64,000 nt of DNA. Source: Litorilituus sp. (lineage in GTDB: Bacteria; Pseudomonadota; Gammaproteobacteria; Enterobacterales; Alteromonadaceae). The position numbers were made by a program, and so were the translations under genes. Within the stretch, counting starts at the first letter, position 1, and each line of letters begins with the position of its first letter. Shown here piece after piece: positions 47,594 to 58,663 of this stretch. The stretch lies in contig JASMAS010000044.1 of the NCBI GenBank assembly GCA_030754235.1, positions 1 to 64,000 on the forward strand, given 5' to 3'. Below the pieces are notes generated by a model. It had not been told where the DNA came from, searched no databases, and saw nothing but the letters and a program-made list of their open reading frames with translations.

Positions 47594-47914
47594 TTAAGCT
47601 TTCTCTAATACACTTTGTAATGGGTGATCATTTTCTAAAGAATATCGATTTACATGAATCACTTTAGTTTCTGCAATATCTGCAGTATACGTGCCACATA
47701 ATGCTTTCCCCTTATAATGTATGGTTAGCATTATCTCCGTTGCTTGTTCAGGTGTTTTACTGAAAAAACGACACAGCACATCAATTACAAAATCCATTGG
47801 TGTATAATCATCATTAAGTAAAAAAACATGGTATTTAGATGGTTTTTCTACGTCGTTTTCAATTTCATTTTCAACAAGCGTTTCGCTGTCAAATAGCTCT
47901 TTCCAATTGCTCAT
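47594..47914 (-). CDS. clpS: ClpS adaptor protein
   Basis: ClpS delivers N-degron substrates to ClpAP. The 106-aa protein has the core [59 protein letters not shown]. This includes the NDD..PM substrate-pocket residues and the HxxGK.CG segment. The acidic N-terminal extension (about 27 residues) is usual. Transcribed with clpA and divergent from cspD, the order found in E. coli. Confidence 0.97.
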   Translation of the reverse strand: MSNWKELFDSETLVENEIENDVEKPSKYHVFLLNDDYTPMDFVIDVLCRFFSKTPEQATEIMLTIHYKGKALCGTYTADIAETKVIHVNRYSLENDHPLQSVLEKA

Positions 47915-48166
47915 ATCTTTATCTTAGTCTCTGCTGCTATCTTTTGCTGTAACTTTTTTGTCACTAAATATTAAAAAAGCACTAATTATTCAACATTAAC
48001 ACTTGACTAATTCAATATTTTATTTACGATGTTTTAAGTGGCTGTTTTTTAGCCTGATGGTTCTCTGTGTATGGTCTATTATATATTTATTTTGCTAAGA
48101 CTAAAATGAAGAAAAAAATAACCATACTCACCTATAATACTGAAGGATATAGAAGGAAGTAGAAGT

Positions 48167-48385
48167 ATGGCTCACGGTACAGTAAAGTGGTTTAATAACG
48201 CAAAGGGTTTTGGTTTTATTCGTCCTGATAGCGGTGGAGAAGATATCTTTGCCCACTACTCAACAATTGAAATGGATGGCTATCGCACACTAAAAGCCGG
48301 ACAAGATGTCAATTATGAGTTAAACGAAGGACCTAAAGGACAGCATGCCGCTAGTATTAAACCATCAACTCCTGAAGTAGAGTAA
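48167..48385 (+). CDS. cspD: Cold-shock-domain protein CspD-like
   Basis: This 72-aa single-stranded nucleic acid-binding protein has RNP1 KGFGFIRP and RNP2 DIFAHY. The N-terminus MAHGTVKWFNNAKGFGFIRPDSGGEDIF and the ending LNEGPKGQHAASIKP match CspD, which inhibits replication in stationary phase in E. coli. Position divergent from clpS supports CspD over other Csp paralogues. AAGGAAG lies about 10 bases upstream of ATG. The 5' leader lacks an obvious cold box. Confidence 0.92.
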   Translation: MAHGTVKWFNNAKGFGFIRPDSGGEDIFAHYSTIEMDGYRTLKAGQDVNYELNEGPKGQHAASIKPSTPEVE

Positions 48386-48395
48386 ATTAATCATC

Positions 48396-48429
48396 CAAAA
48401 AAACACAGCCTTTTCGCTGTGTTTTTTGG
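48396..48429 (+). terminator. Intrinsic terminator of cspD
   Basis: CACAGC (48404-48409) pairs with GCTGTG (48416-48421). The stem is flanked by an A-run and followed by TTTTTT, and the A/T runs extend it. It may also serve the convergent icd gene. Confidence 0.88.
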
Positions 48430-48458
48430 TTGTTTTTCATTTAGAAATAATATTGATA

Positions 48459-49709
48459 TTACATATGTTCAATAATACAGTCACCAAATTGCGAGCATGT
48501 TACTAAGGTAGCATTATCCATTAGACGTTCAAAGTCATAAGTTACTGTTTTAGCGCCAATAGCTCCTGACATACCTTTTAGTAACAAATCTGCAGCTTCT
48601 ACCCAGCCCATATGTCTCAACATCATTTCTGCTGATAAGATAACAGAACCGGGGTTTACTTTGTTTTTTCCTGCATATTTAGGAGCAGTACCGTGAGTTG
48701 CTTCAAAAATAGCAACTTCATCACTTAAATTAGCTCCTGGGGCAATACCTATGCCACCTACTTGTGCAGCTAAAGCATCGGAAATATAGTCGCCATTTAA
48801 GTTTAATGTGGCAATAACACTATATTCTGCTGGGCGCAATAATATCTGCTGTAACATGGCATCAGCAATGACATCTTTAATAATAATTTCTTTCCCTGTT
48901 TTAGGGTTTTTGAAACTACACCAAGGGCCACCATCAAGTAATTGAGCTCCAAACTCTTCACATGCTAACTGATATCCCCAATCTTTAAAGGCACCTTCAG
49001 TAAATTTCATAATATTCCCCTTGTGAACTAAAGTCACAGAGTCTCTATCATTATCAATTGCATACTGAATCGCTTGACGTACCAAACGTTGGGTACCTTC
49101 TTTTGAAACAGGCTTAATACCAATACCACACTCATCCGTAAAGCGTATTTTAGTAACACCCATTTCTTCCGTTAAGAAAGTAAGTACTTTTTCAACATCT
49201 TCACTACCTGCTTGATATTCAACACCAGCATAAATGTCTTCGGTATTTTCACGGAAGATAACCATATCAACTTCACAAGGCTTTTTAACTGGGCTTGGCA
49301 CACCAGTAAACCACTGTACAGGTCGTTGACATACATATAAATCAAGAATTTGCCTGATGGCAACATTTAGCGAGCGCATGCCACCGCCAACAGGAGTGGT
49401 TAAAGGCCCTTTAATGCCAACTTTATATTCCTTAAACATATCTAACGTTTCATCAGGCAACCAAGTTTCAGAGTCATAAACTTGTGTTGCTTTTTCCCCT
49501 GCATACACTTCCATCCAGACAATTTCTCTTTCGCCTTGATACGCCTTTTGAACAGCTGCATTGACTACTTTAATCATAGGTGGAGTAACATCAATACCAA
49601 TACCATCACCTTCAATATATGGAATGATTGGATTGTTAGGTACGAGCAACTTACCATTTGAAATGGTTATTTTTGAGCCTGAACTGGGAATCGAGATTTT
49701 ACTTGTCAT
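48459..49709 (-). CDS. icd: NADP-isocitrate dehydrogenase, homodimeric (IDH-I)
   Basis: Icd converts isocitrate to 2-oxoglutarate and CO2 in the TCA cycle. ATG 49709 is chosen: AAGGAG lies 8 bases upstream, and the protein is then 416 aa, identical in length to E. coli Icd. A GTG at 49718 sits too close to that ribosome site. The regulatory serine is Ser113 in [14 protein letters not shown], the residue phosphorylated by AceK in E. coli. Other active-site blocks are [47 protein letters not shown] and [19 protein letters not shown]. The monomeric isozyme gene lies immediately upstream. Confidence 0.97.
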   Translation of the reverse strand: MTSKISIPSSGSKITISNGKLLVPNNPIIPYIEGDGIGIDVTPPMIKVVNAAVQKAYQGEREIVWMEVYAGEKATQVYDSETWLPDETLDMFKEYKVGIKGPLTTPVGGGMRSLNVAIRQILDLYVCQRPVQWFTGVPSPVKKPCEVDMVIFRENTEDIYAGVEYQAGSEDVEKVLTFLTEEMGVTKIRFTDECGIGIKPVSKEGTQRLVRQAIQYAIDNDRDSVTLVHKGNIMKFTEGAFKDWGYQLACEEFGAQLLDGGPWCSFKNPKTGKEIIIKDVIADAMLQQILLRPAEYSVIATLNLNGDYISDALAAQVGGIGIAPGANLSDEVAIFEATHGTAPKYAGKNKVNPGSVILSAEMMLRHMGWVEAADLLLKGMSGAIGAKTVTYDFERLMDNATLVTCSQFGDCIIEHM

Positions 49710-49935
49710 AAAGTGCACTCCTTATTGGAAGAATTAGCATCACGCAATGCTAACGAATTTTATAAAAGAAACAGTTAGATAAATCAATGGGTATTGGTAA
49801 CAAATACTCATTTACTTAACTTAAGATAGTAAATAAGTGTTATTTAAGAGTAAATTAAATTAAAAAGGCTAATTACACTAATCACTTTTCAATGATAGTA
49901 AACATTAACACCCTGAATAAAACCTTACCACATAA

Positions 49936-49966
49936 AAAAGGGTTAAGCTGTTAACTTAACCCTTTT
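49936..49966 (-). terminator. Intrinsic terminator between the two isocitrate dehydrogenase genes
   Basis: GGGTTAAG (49940-49947) and CTTAACCC (49955-49962) form an 8-bp stem with a 7-base loop. Read leftward, six T follow. It separates the upstream monomeric gene from icd, so the two are probably separate transcripts. Confidence 0.88.
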
Positions 49967-49987
49967 AGTATAACTTTTCCTTTAAGC

Positions 49988-52231
<2,244 letters not shown>

Positions 52232-52280
52232 TTAAATTAACTTTAATTGATTAACTGGCAAAATGGTTAATCTTCATTAT

Positions 52281-52308
52281 TTAACATTTATTTTCCGCGC
52301 GATATAAT
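52281..52308 (+). promoter_or_regulatory. Candidate sigma-70 promoter of rluE
   Basis: TTAACA (52281-52286, 5/6 match) and a perfect TATAAT (52303-52308) are separated by 16 bases. The leader to the rluE ATG at 52383 would be about 65 bases. Confidence 0.55.
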
Positions 52309-52382
52309 ATAGCAATTCAGGCGATAATAAAACAGCAGCACTTAAGCTCTAATCGCTTTCCTAACAAGAACTCAGGGTTATA

Positions 52383-52988
52383 ATGAAGTACATCAAAGGC
52401 AAAATAAGACATAGGGCAAAAACCCCTTTAAAGGTACGACCAGTAATTAAAGAACGAAAACTAATACTTTTTAACAAACCATACGATGTACTTTGCCAAT
52501 TTTCTGACGAGCAAAACCGACAAACCTTAAAAGATTTCATTCCAATTAAAGAAGTTTATGCTGCGGGAAGGCTTGATAAAGATAGCGAAGGTTTATTACT
52601 ATTAACCAATGATGGTAAATTACAACATAAAATTACTCACCCCAACAAGAAAACAACTAAAATTTACTGGGTGCAAGTTGAAGGTATCCCCTGTGAAATG
52701 GATTTAAATAAACTGCGCCACGGCATAATATTGAAAGACGGTCCGACACTACCGGCCGAAATAGAGGTAATAAATGCACCCAATATTTGGCCGCGTACAC
52801 CGCCAATTAGAGAGCGAGCAAATATTCCAACAACTTGGCTTTCAATTTCAATTACCGAAGGACGTAATAGACAAGTTCGTCGTATGACAGCAAATATTGG
52901 TTTTCCAACATTACGGTTAATTCGCTATGCCATAGGTCAATGGACTATCAATAATATAGACAGCGGTAGTTATAAAATAATTAAATAA
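52383..52988 (+). CDS. rluE: 23S rRNA pseudouridine(2457) synthase RluE-like
   Basis: This 201-aa RsuA/RluE-family enzyme has the catalytic loop [19 protein letters not shown], whose aspartate is the nucleophile. It also has [23 protein letters not shown] and the C-terminal [31 protein letters not shown]. There is no S4 domain, which fits RluE and not RsuA or RluB. The gene is divergent from an isocitrate dehydrogenase gene and followed by mnmA-hflD-purB, as in E. coli where rluE is divergent from icd. Confidence 0.93.
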   Translation: MKYIKGKIRHRAKTPLKVRPVIKERKLILFNKPYDVLCQFSDEQNRQTLKDFIPIKEVYAAGRLDKDSEGLLLLTNDGKLQHKITHPNKKTTKIYWVQVEGIPCEMDLNKLRHGIILKDGPTLPAEIEVINAPNIWPRTPPIRERANIPTTWLSISITEGRNRQVRRMTANIGFPTLRLIRYAIGQWTINNIDSGSYKIIK

Positions 52989-53066
52989 CTAATCGATTCT
53001 CTCTATTTAACCAAACTAATCACCGTGGTATAATTTTGCGCCTTTTTATCTAGTACTACAATGTAA

Positions 53067-54206
53067 ATGTCTGCTTCATATTCAAATATAGAAACAAAAT
53101 CCCCAGAAAAAACTACTGTCATCGTGGGCATGTCCGGTGGTGTCGACTCCTCTGTATCTGCTTATTTACTAAAAGAGCAAGGATACCAAGTTCAAGGGTT
53201 ATTCATGAAAAACTGGGAAGAAGATGATACGGATGAATATTGCGCTGCTGCAGATGATCTGAAAGACGCTCAAGCGATATGTGACAAGCTTGATATAAAA
53301 CTACACACCATTAATTTTGCTACTGAATATTGGGATAATGTCTTTGAATACTTTTTAGCAGAGTATAAGGCCGGCCGTACACCTAACCCTGACATCATGT
53401 GCAATAAAGAAATTAAATTTAAAGCTTTCTTAGAGTTTGCCTGCGAAGATTTAGGAGCAGACTACATTGCTACAGGACATTATGTTCAAAGAGAGTTTCG
53501 CAGTGGGCACTGGAAAATGATCCGTGGTTTAGATAACAACAAGGATCAAAGCTACTTTCTTTACACATTAAATGAAAAGCAGCTTTCGCATACTCTATTT
53601 CCTGTTGGTCATATTGAAAAACCGGAAGTAAGAGCCATTGCAGAAAAAGCTGGTTTAATCACCCATAATAAAAAAGACAGCACAGGGATTTGTTTTATTG
53701 GTGAAAGAAAATTTAAGGACTTTTTAGGACAATACTTACCTGCTCAGCCTGGCATCATTGAATCAGCTGAAGGCAAGAAAGTAGGTAAACATGACGGTTT
53801 AATGTATCACACCCTAGGTCAACGTAAAGGTTTGCGCATTGGTGGTCTTGCCAACGCTGGCGAAGAACCTTGGTATGTAGTAGAGAAAGACTTACTTCGT
53901 AATGTTTTGATTGTAGGTCAAGGACATAATCACCCACGTTTATTTTCAAAAGGTGTAATTGCTAACCAGTTACATTGGGTAGATCGTCAAGAGTTATCTA
54001 GTCCAATACAATGCACAGTTAAAACCCGCTATCGTCAAGATGACGTTACTTGCACAGTAACGCCAATGTCTACCCAGACGAATGAAATAGAGTACCAAGT
54101 AGATTTTGATGAGGCACAAAGTTCAGTAACACCCGGGCAATCGGTAGTTTTTTATCACGATGATGTCTGCCTTGGCGGCGGCATTATCAATGCCTTAATC
54201 CGTTAA
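53067..54206 (+). CDS. mnmA: tRNA-specific 2-thiouridylase
   Basis: MnmA thiolates U34 in tRNA-Lys, -Glu and -Gln. The 379-aa protein has the PP-loop GMSGGVDSS at residues 21-29. The catalytic cysteines are Cys112 (MCNKEIKFK) and Cys209 (STGICFIGE). [13 protein letters not shown] and the C-terminal beta-barrel block [22 protein letters not shown] are typical. A TATAAT at 53029-53034 with TTTAAC 17 bases upstream suggests its own promoter (weak -35). hflD follows after 26 bases. Confidence 0.96.
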   Translation: MSASYSNIETKSPEKTTVIVGMSGGVDSSVSAYLLKEQGYQVQGLFMKNWEEDDTDEYCAAADDLKDAQAICDKLDIKLHTINFATEYWDNVFEYFLAEYKAGRTPNPDIMCNKEIKFKAFLEFACEDLGADYIATGHYVQREFRSGHWKMIRGLDNNKDQSYFLYTLNEKQLSHTLFPVGHIEKPEVRAIAEKAGLITHNKKDSTGICFIGERKFKDFLGQYLPAQPGIIESAEGKKVGKHDGLMYHTLGQRKGLRIGGLANAGEEPWYVVEKDLLRNVLIVGQGHNHPRLFSKGVIANQLHWVDRQELSSPIQCTVKTRYRQDDVTCTVTPMSTQTNEIEYQVDFDEAQSSVTPGQSVVFYHDDVCLGGGIINALIR

Positions 54207-54232
54207 TTTTTTCTACGAGCTGTTTATATCAA

Positions 54233-54853
54233 ATGAAAGATCAAGTGATAACCTTTGCTGCTATATGTCAAGCAGCCCATTTTGTTCAACACGTTTCTCG
54301 ATGCGGACAAATTGATGATGAAAACATATCAATATTACTGAACAGTATTATCCAAACATCACCCCAAAGTACCCTAGGTGTTTATGGTAGTGAACTCATC
54401 AATATCAAAGTAGGATTAGAGCTATTAATAGAAAACTTAGGTGATAACAACAAAAACAAAATAAAAAACCCTGATTTTACACGTTATATCATTAGCTTAA
54501 TCAACCTTGAACGTAAGTTAATGAAACAACCCAAGCAACTGGCACAATTAGCTAACCGAATAACAGCAACCGAACGCCAACTTGAGCATTATCCAATAAC
54601 AAGTGAAACCATAGTGTCGAGTTTTGCCAGTATTTATAGTGATATAATCAGTCCTCTTGGCGCACGAATTCAAGTTAGCGGTGAACCAACAATTTTAAAG
54701 CAAACAATAAACCAACACAAAATTAGAGCCTTATTACTTGCGGGTATCAGAGCCGCGGTATTATGGCGACAAGTGGGTGGTAAACGTAGAACAATACTCT
54801 TTAACAGAACAAAAATAGTAAACACAGCAAAACAATTATTAAGCACCATTTAA
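54233..54853 (+). CDS. hflD: HflD-like high-frequency lysogenization protein
   Basis: This 206-aa helical protein matches HflD (YcfC), which in E. coli interacts with phage lambda CII; its cellular role is unclear. Matching blocks are FAAICQAAHFVQHVSRCGQID, SILLNSIIQTSPQSTLGVYG, RYIISLINLERKLMKQP, and the C-terminal ISPLGARIQVSGEPTILKQTINQHKIRALLLAGIRAAVLWRQVGGKRR. Its place between mnmA and purB is the conserved one. Confidence 0.94.
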   Translation: MKDQVITFAAICQAAHFVQHVSRCGQIDDENISILLNSIIQTSPQSTLGVYGSELINIKVGLELLIENLGDNNKNKIKNPDFTRYIISLINLERKLMKQPKQLAQLANRITATERQLEHYPITSETIVSSFASIYSDIISPLGARIQVSGEPTILKQTINQHKIRALLLAGIRAAVLWRQVGGKRRTILFNRTKIVNTAKQLLSTI

Positions 54854-54881
54854 TTAACTTTTAGATTTAACCTAGGAATAA

Positions 54882-56255
<1,374 letters not shown>

Positions 56256-56282
56256 CCTTAAGCCTGCTAGTCAATAATAATT

Positions 56283-56311
56283 AAAAAAGAAGGCTTAGGT
56301 CTTCTTTTTTT
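56283..56311. terminator. Bidirectional terminator after purB
   Basis: AAAAAAGAAG (56283-56292) pairs with CTTCTTTTTT (56301-56310) around an 8-base loop and ends in a T-run. The mirrored A-run makes it able to work for leftward transcripts too. Confidence 0.85.
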
Positions 56312-56449
56312 ATCAACGCATTTAAAAACCTATTACTTTTGTAAAAAGTAGCCAACCTTCAATTAGCAGGTACTTAACAGACCGAGCAACCTCAAAAGTT
56401 TCTATTTATCTCGGTTAAAGGGATATTTAATAGCAAGTAGATTTTTAAA

Positions 56450-56505
56450 TTAATCACTTAGCGAGAATAAATGACTAAAGGCAAGACATGGATTGAAGAG
56501 AATGG
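56450..56505. repeat. Dispersed repeat, copy A (downstream of ubiF)
   Basis: This begins TTAATCACTTAGCGAGAAT (56450-56468), which matches TTAATCACTTGGTGAGAAT at 57867-57885 in 17 of 19 positions. Similarity continues to AATGG at 56505, with a few gaps. Together the two copies flank ubiF. Confidence 0.55.
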
Positions 56506-56554
56506 CTGTTTCCTTGTAACAATCAATAACGTACTATGTAAACCTATCAGCCAC

Positions 56555-57778
56555 TTATATTCCACAAGCATATTTTAATGCTTTATTTTTTATTACGCTA
56601 TTTAGCAAAGGTAGCTTATTTATTGTAAATAAACTTAAATTCCTTAATACTTTAAAGATACTTGATGGGTGGCTAAAGCTTAGGTATAAAGCATCCATTG
56701 TTGTTTGCATCAATAAATTATCTTTGCGACGCAAGTTTTCATATTCAGCTAACACCTTAGCATTATGCCAACACCTCCCGTCAGCAATTGCTAAAGCAAT
56801 GACCTCTTGCAGCGCCTTCACATCTTTAAAACCTAAATTAACTCCTTGGCCTGCCATAGGGTTTATTGTGTGTGCTGCATCACCTACTAATAACACTCTT
56901 TCTTTTTGATAACTGTTTGCATGGCGCCGAGTCAATGGAAATGCGGCTTTATCAATCACCCTAATGTCACCTAGGCGTTTAGGGAAATGAGCTAAAACCT
57001 CCATTTGTAATTGAGCGTTTGTTAGCGCTGATAACCTTTTTATTTCATCTTTGTGGTGATACCACACCAAAGAGGCATAGCCAGTACTCTGATCTTGCTT
57101 AAATTGCCTCTGCTGGATTAACGATTTCTTTGATAAGGGTAAAAAAGCAACCGGCCCTGTCGGATAAAACTGCTGCCAAGTAATATTTTGTTGTGCACAT
57201 GTGGTTTCTACATTGATCAACATTGCCGATTGCTGATAATCCCAGGCCGTTACACCAATATTGATAAGTCTACGCACGTGTGAGTTGGCACCATCAGCAC
57301 CGATGACTAACTTAGCGGTAACTACTTGTTGGGATAAAGTTAAAGTGACCTTAGATGAATCTTGTGCTAAATGAGTTAAATTTTCAGGGCAAAAAGAGGT
57401 AATATTGCTGTGATTGGCTATTTGTTTCCATAAAGCCAATTGAATCAGTCTATTTTCAACAATATGTCCTAAGTGCGCCTGCTCTATATCTTTGGCATTA
57501 AACTCGGTATAGGAGAATTCTTGCTCCCAAACACCTAAACGCTCATAAGGACATGCTCGCCATTGTTTTATGTGTTGCCATGCTCCTAATTGCTCGAGCA
57601 AATATTGAGATGCTAACGAAATTGCAGAAACTCTCATGTCTAATGTTTGTTCGCTTGAAAAATGCTGTGGCTGATATTTTTCAACAACAGCAACTTGTAA
57701 GCCCTGCTCTGCTAATGCTAATGCACTAGCGGCACCTACCATACCTCCACCAATCACAACACAATCAAAATCAACCAT
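56555..57778 (-). CDS. ubiF: Ubiquinone biosynthesis hydroxylase UbiF
   Basis: This 407-aa flavin monooxygenase hydroxylates the ubiquinone ring (UbiF acts on the 3-methyl-6-methoxy-benzoquinol; UbiI and UbiH relatives act on others). It has the N-terminal FAD motif VIGGGMVGAASALALAEQG, MRVSAISLASQYLLEQLGAW, the middle GADGANSHVRRLINIGVTAWDYQQSAMLINVET and the second FAD motif LTRRHANSYQKERVLLVGDAAHTINPMAGQGVNLGFKDV. UbiF over UbiI is judged from close matches to E. coli UbiF (WQQFYPTGPVAFLPL) and from position upstream of, and divergent to, miaB. Confidence 0.9.
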   Translation of the reverse strand: MVDFDCVVIGGGMVGAASALALAEQGLQVAVVEKYQPQHFSSEQTLDMRVSAISLASQYLLEQLGAWQHIKQWRACPYERLGVWEQEFSYTEFNAKDIEQAHLGHIVENRLIQLALWKQIANHSNITSFCPENLTHLAQDSSKVTLTLSQQVVTAKLVIGADGANSHVRRLINIGVTAWDYQQSAMLINVETTCAQQNITWQQFYPTGPVAFLPLSKKSLIQQRQFKQDQSTGYASLVWYHHKDEIKRLSALTNAQLQMEVLAHFPKRLGDIRVIDKAAFPLTRRHANSYQKERVLLVGDAAHTINPMAGQGVNLGFKDVKALQEVIALAIADGRCWHNAKVLAEYENLRRKDNLLMQTTMDALYLSFSHPSSIFKVLRNLSLFTINKLPLLNSVIKNKALKYACGI

Positions 57779-57788
57779 AAATATTTTT

Positions 57789-57833
57789 CATTAACACTCT
57801 AGAGTAAAAGAATTTTAGTCTAGAGTGTTAATG
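57789..57833. repeat. 15-bp inverted repeat in ubiF leader
   Basis: CATTAACACTCTAGA (57789-57803) and TCTAGAGTGTTAATG (57819-57833) are perfectly complementary across 15 bases. In ubiF mRNA the hairpin would end 10 bases before the start codon and cover the ribosome-site zone. It could be a protein operator or a translation-limiting hairpin. Confidence 0.65.
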
Positions 57834-57853
57834 CTGTAGAGTAAACCTATTAT

Positions 57854-57879
57854 ACCAAGTGATTAATTAATCACTTGGT
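57854..57879. repeat. 26-bp perfect palindrome
   Basis: ACCAAGTGATTAA (57854-57866) is followed directly by its reverse complement TTAATCACTTGGT (57867-57879), so the two halves form a 26-bp palindrome with no spacer. Its right half starts dispersed repeat copy B. Confidence 0.8.
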
Positions 57880-57924
57880 GAGAATTAAAAGGTTTAAAGA
57901 TAAGGCATAGATAAAATAGAATGG
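57867..57924. repeat. Dispersed repeat, copy B (upstream of ubiF)
   Basis: See copy A at 56450-56505. The segment runs from TTAATCACTTGGTGAGAAT to AATGG and partly overlaps the palindrome at 57854. It is followed by TTATTGTC/GACAATAA, an 8-bp inverted repeat (57925-57946). Confidence 0.5.
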
Positions 57925-58207
57925 TTATTGTCAAAATAGACAATAAAGTATGTTAGTGATTTAAAAAGCCCCTCTGGAAGTTTATTAGAGAATTGATAAC
58001 GACTTAATACAAAAAACATAGCGTAACGATGTTTAAGTCATTTTATTTTTTCCACGCTCGCTAATGTAACACTAAGCTGAGTCATTTATTAATATATGTA
58101 TTACATGATTTTTTTACTTGATTAAGTCAATTTATTAGTTATATTTATAGTGCTTTGTTCTTAAAGCACTTAGATTACTCACTTCACAAGCTAAAAAAGG
58201 GATTATT

Positions 58208-58663
58208 ATGTCAGCAGCACAAAAAAAAGAATTAAAACTTCATGACGACATCAACATTGTTTACGATATGAAAGAAAAACCCAACAACACTCACTTAAAA
58301 GCACAAAAGGACAGAGCTGTTGTTGCTAATCTTCGGGCAGATTTAGTATTACCATCAGATAAAATATTAACAGTAGATATAGATTTTGACACCACAAGTG
58401 GCTACCATAACAATGCAATTATGGTAATGGACGATTTTGGCCTTGAAATGATCGCCCTTGCCTTTGAAACAAAATATGGAAAGCAACATGCAGAGCAAAT
58501 ACGTCAAGCATGGGCGAATAAAAAACACAGTGATTCACCAAGAAAACCTACCTACCTTTTGGTGCAAAAACCAAATAACACTGAGCAATTACCCAAGGTA
58601 TTTGCCGCTTGCGGCGATCAAGACCATGATGATGACAATAAAAACCCCAAAAGCATTATCTAA
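58208..58663 (+). CDS. Unrecognised 151-aa cytoplasmic protein
   Basis: I do not recognise this protein. GGGATTATT precedes the ATG with a usable ribosome site. The product has no signal peptide or membrane helix. It opens with a basic segment (MSAAQKKELKLHDDINIVYDMKEK), then a beta-rich middle (VANLRADLVLPSDKILTVDIDFD, NAIMVMDDFGLEMIALAFETKYG) and a helix (HAEQIRQAWANKKHS). The end is acidic and asparagine-rich (CGDQDHDDDNKNPKS). Its last 38 bases overlap the propeller-sensor gene start, so the two are probably translated together, which suggests a shared function. Confidence 0.72.
   Translation: MSAAQKKELKLHDDINIVYDMKEKPNNTHLKAQKDRAVVANLRADLVLPSDKILTVDIDFDTTSGYHNNAIMVMDDFGLEMIALAFETKYGKQHAEQIRQAWANKKHSDSPRKPTYLLVQKPNNTEQLPKVFAACGDQDHDDDNKNPKSII

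Larger units (their letters stand above)
57779..58207. other. Control region between ubiF and the 151-aa gene
   Basis: The 429 bases hold four inverted repeats (57789-57833, 57854-57879, 57925-57946, 58149-58170). The last is AGTGCTTT, loop GTTCTT, AAAGCACT, located about 38 bases before the 151-aa gene start. The TTGATTAAGTCAA near 58119-58131 is a 13-base near-palindrome similar to an FNR site but one base short. No coding frame is supported. Confidence 0.55.

Noticed and set aside
58119-58131. FNR site before the 151-aa gene
   Set aside because: TTGATTAAGTCAA has a three-base centre, one short of the FNR spacing, and could be chance in AT-rich DNA.
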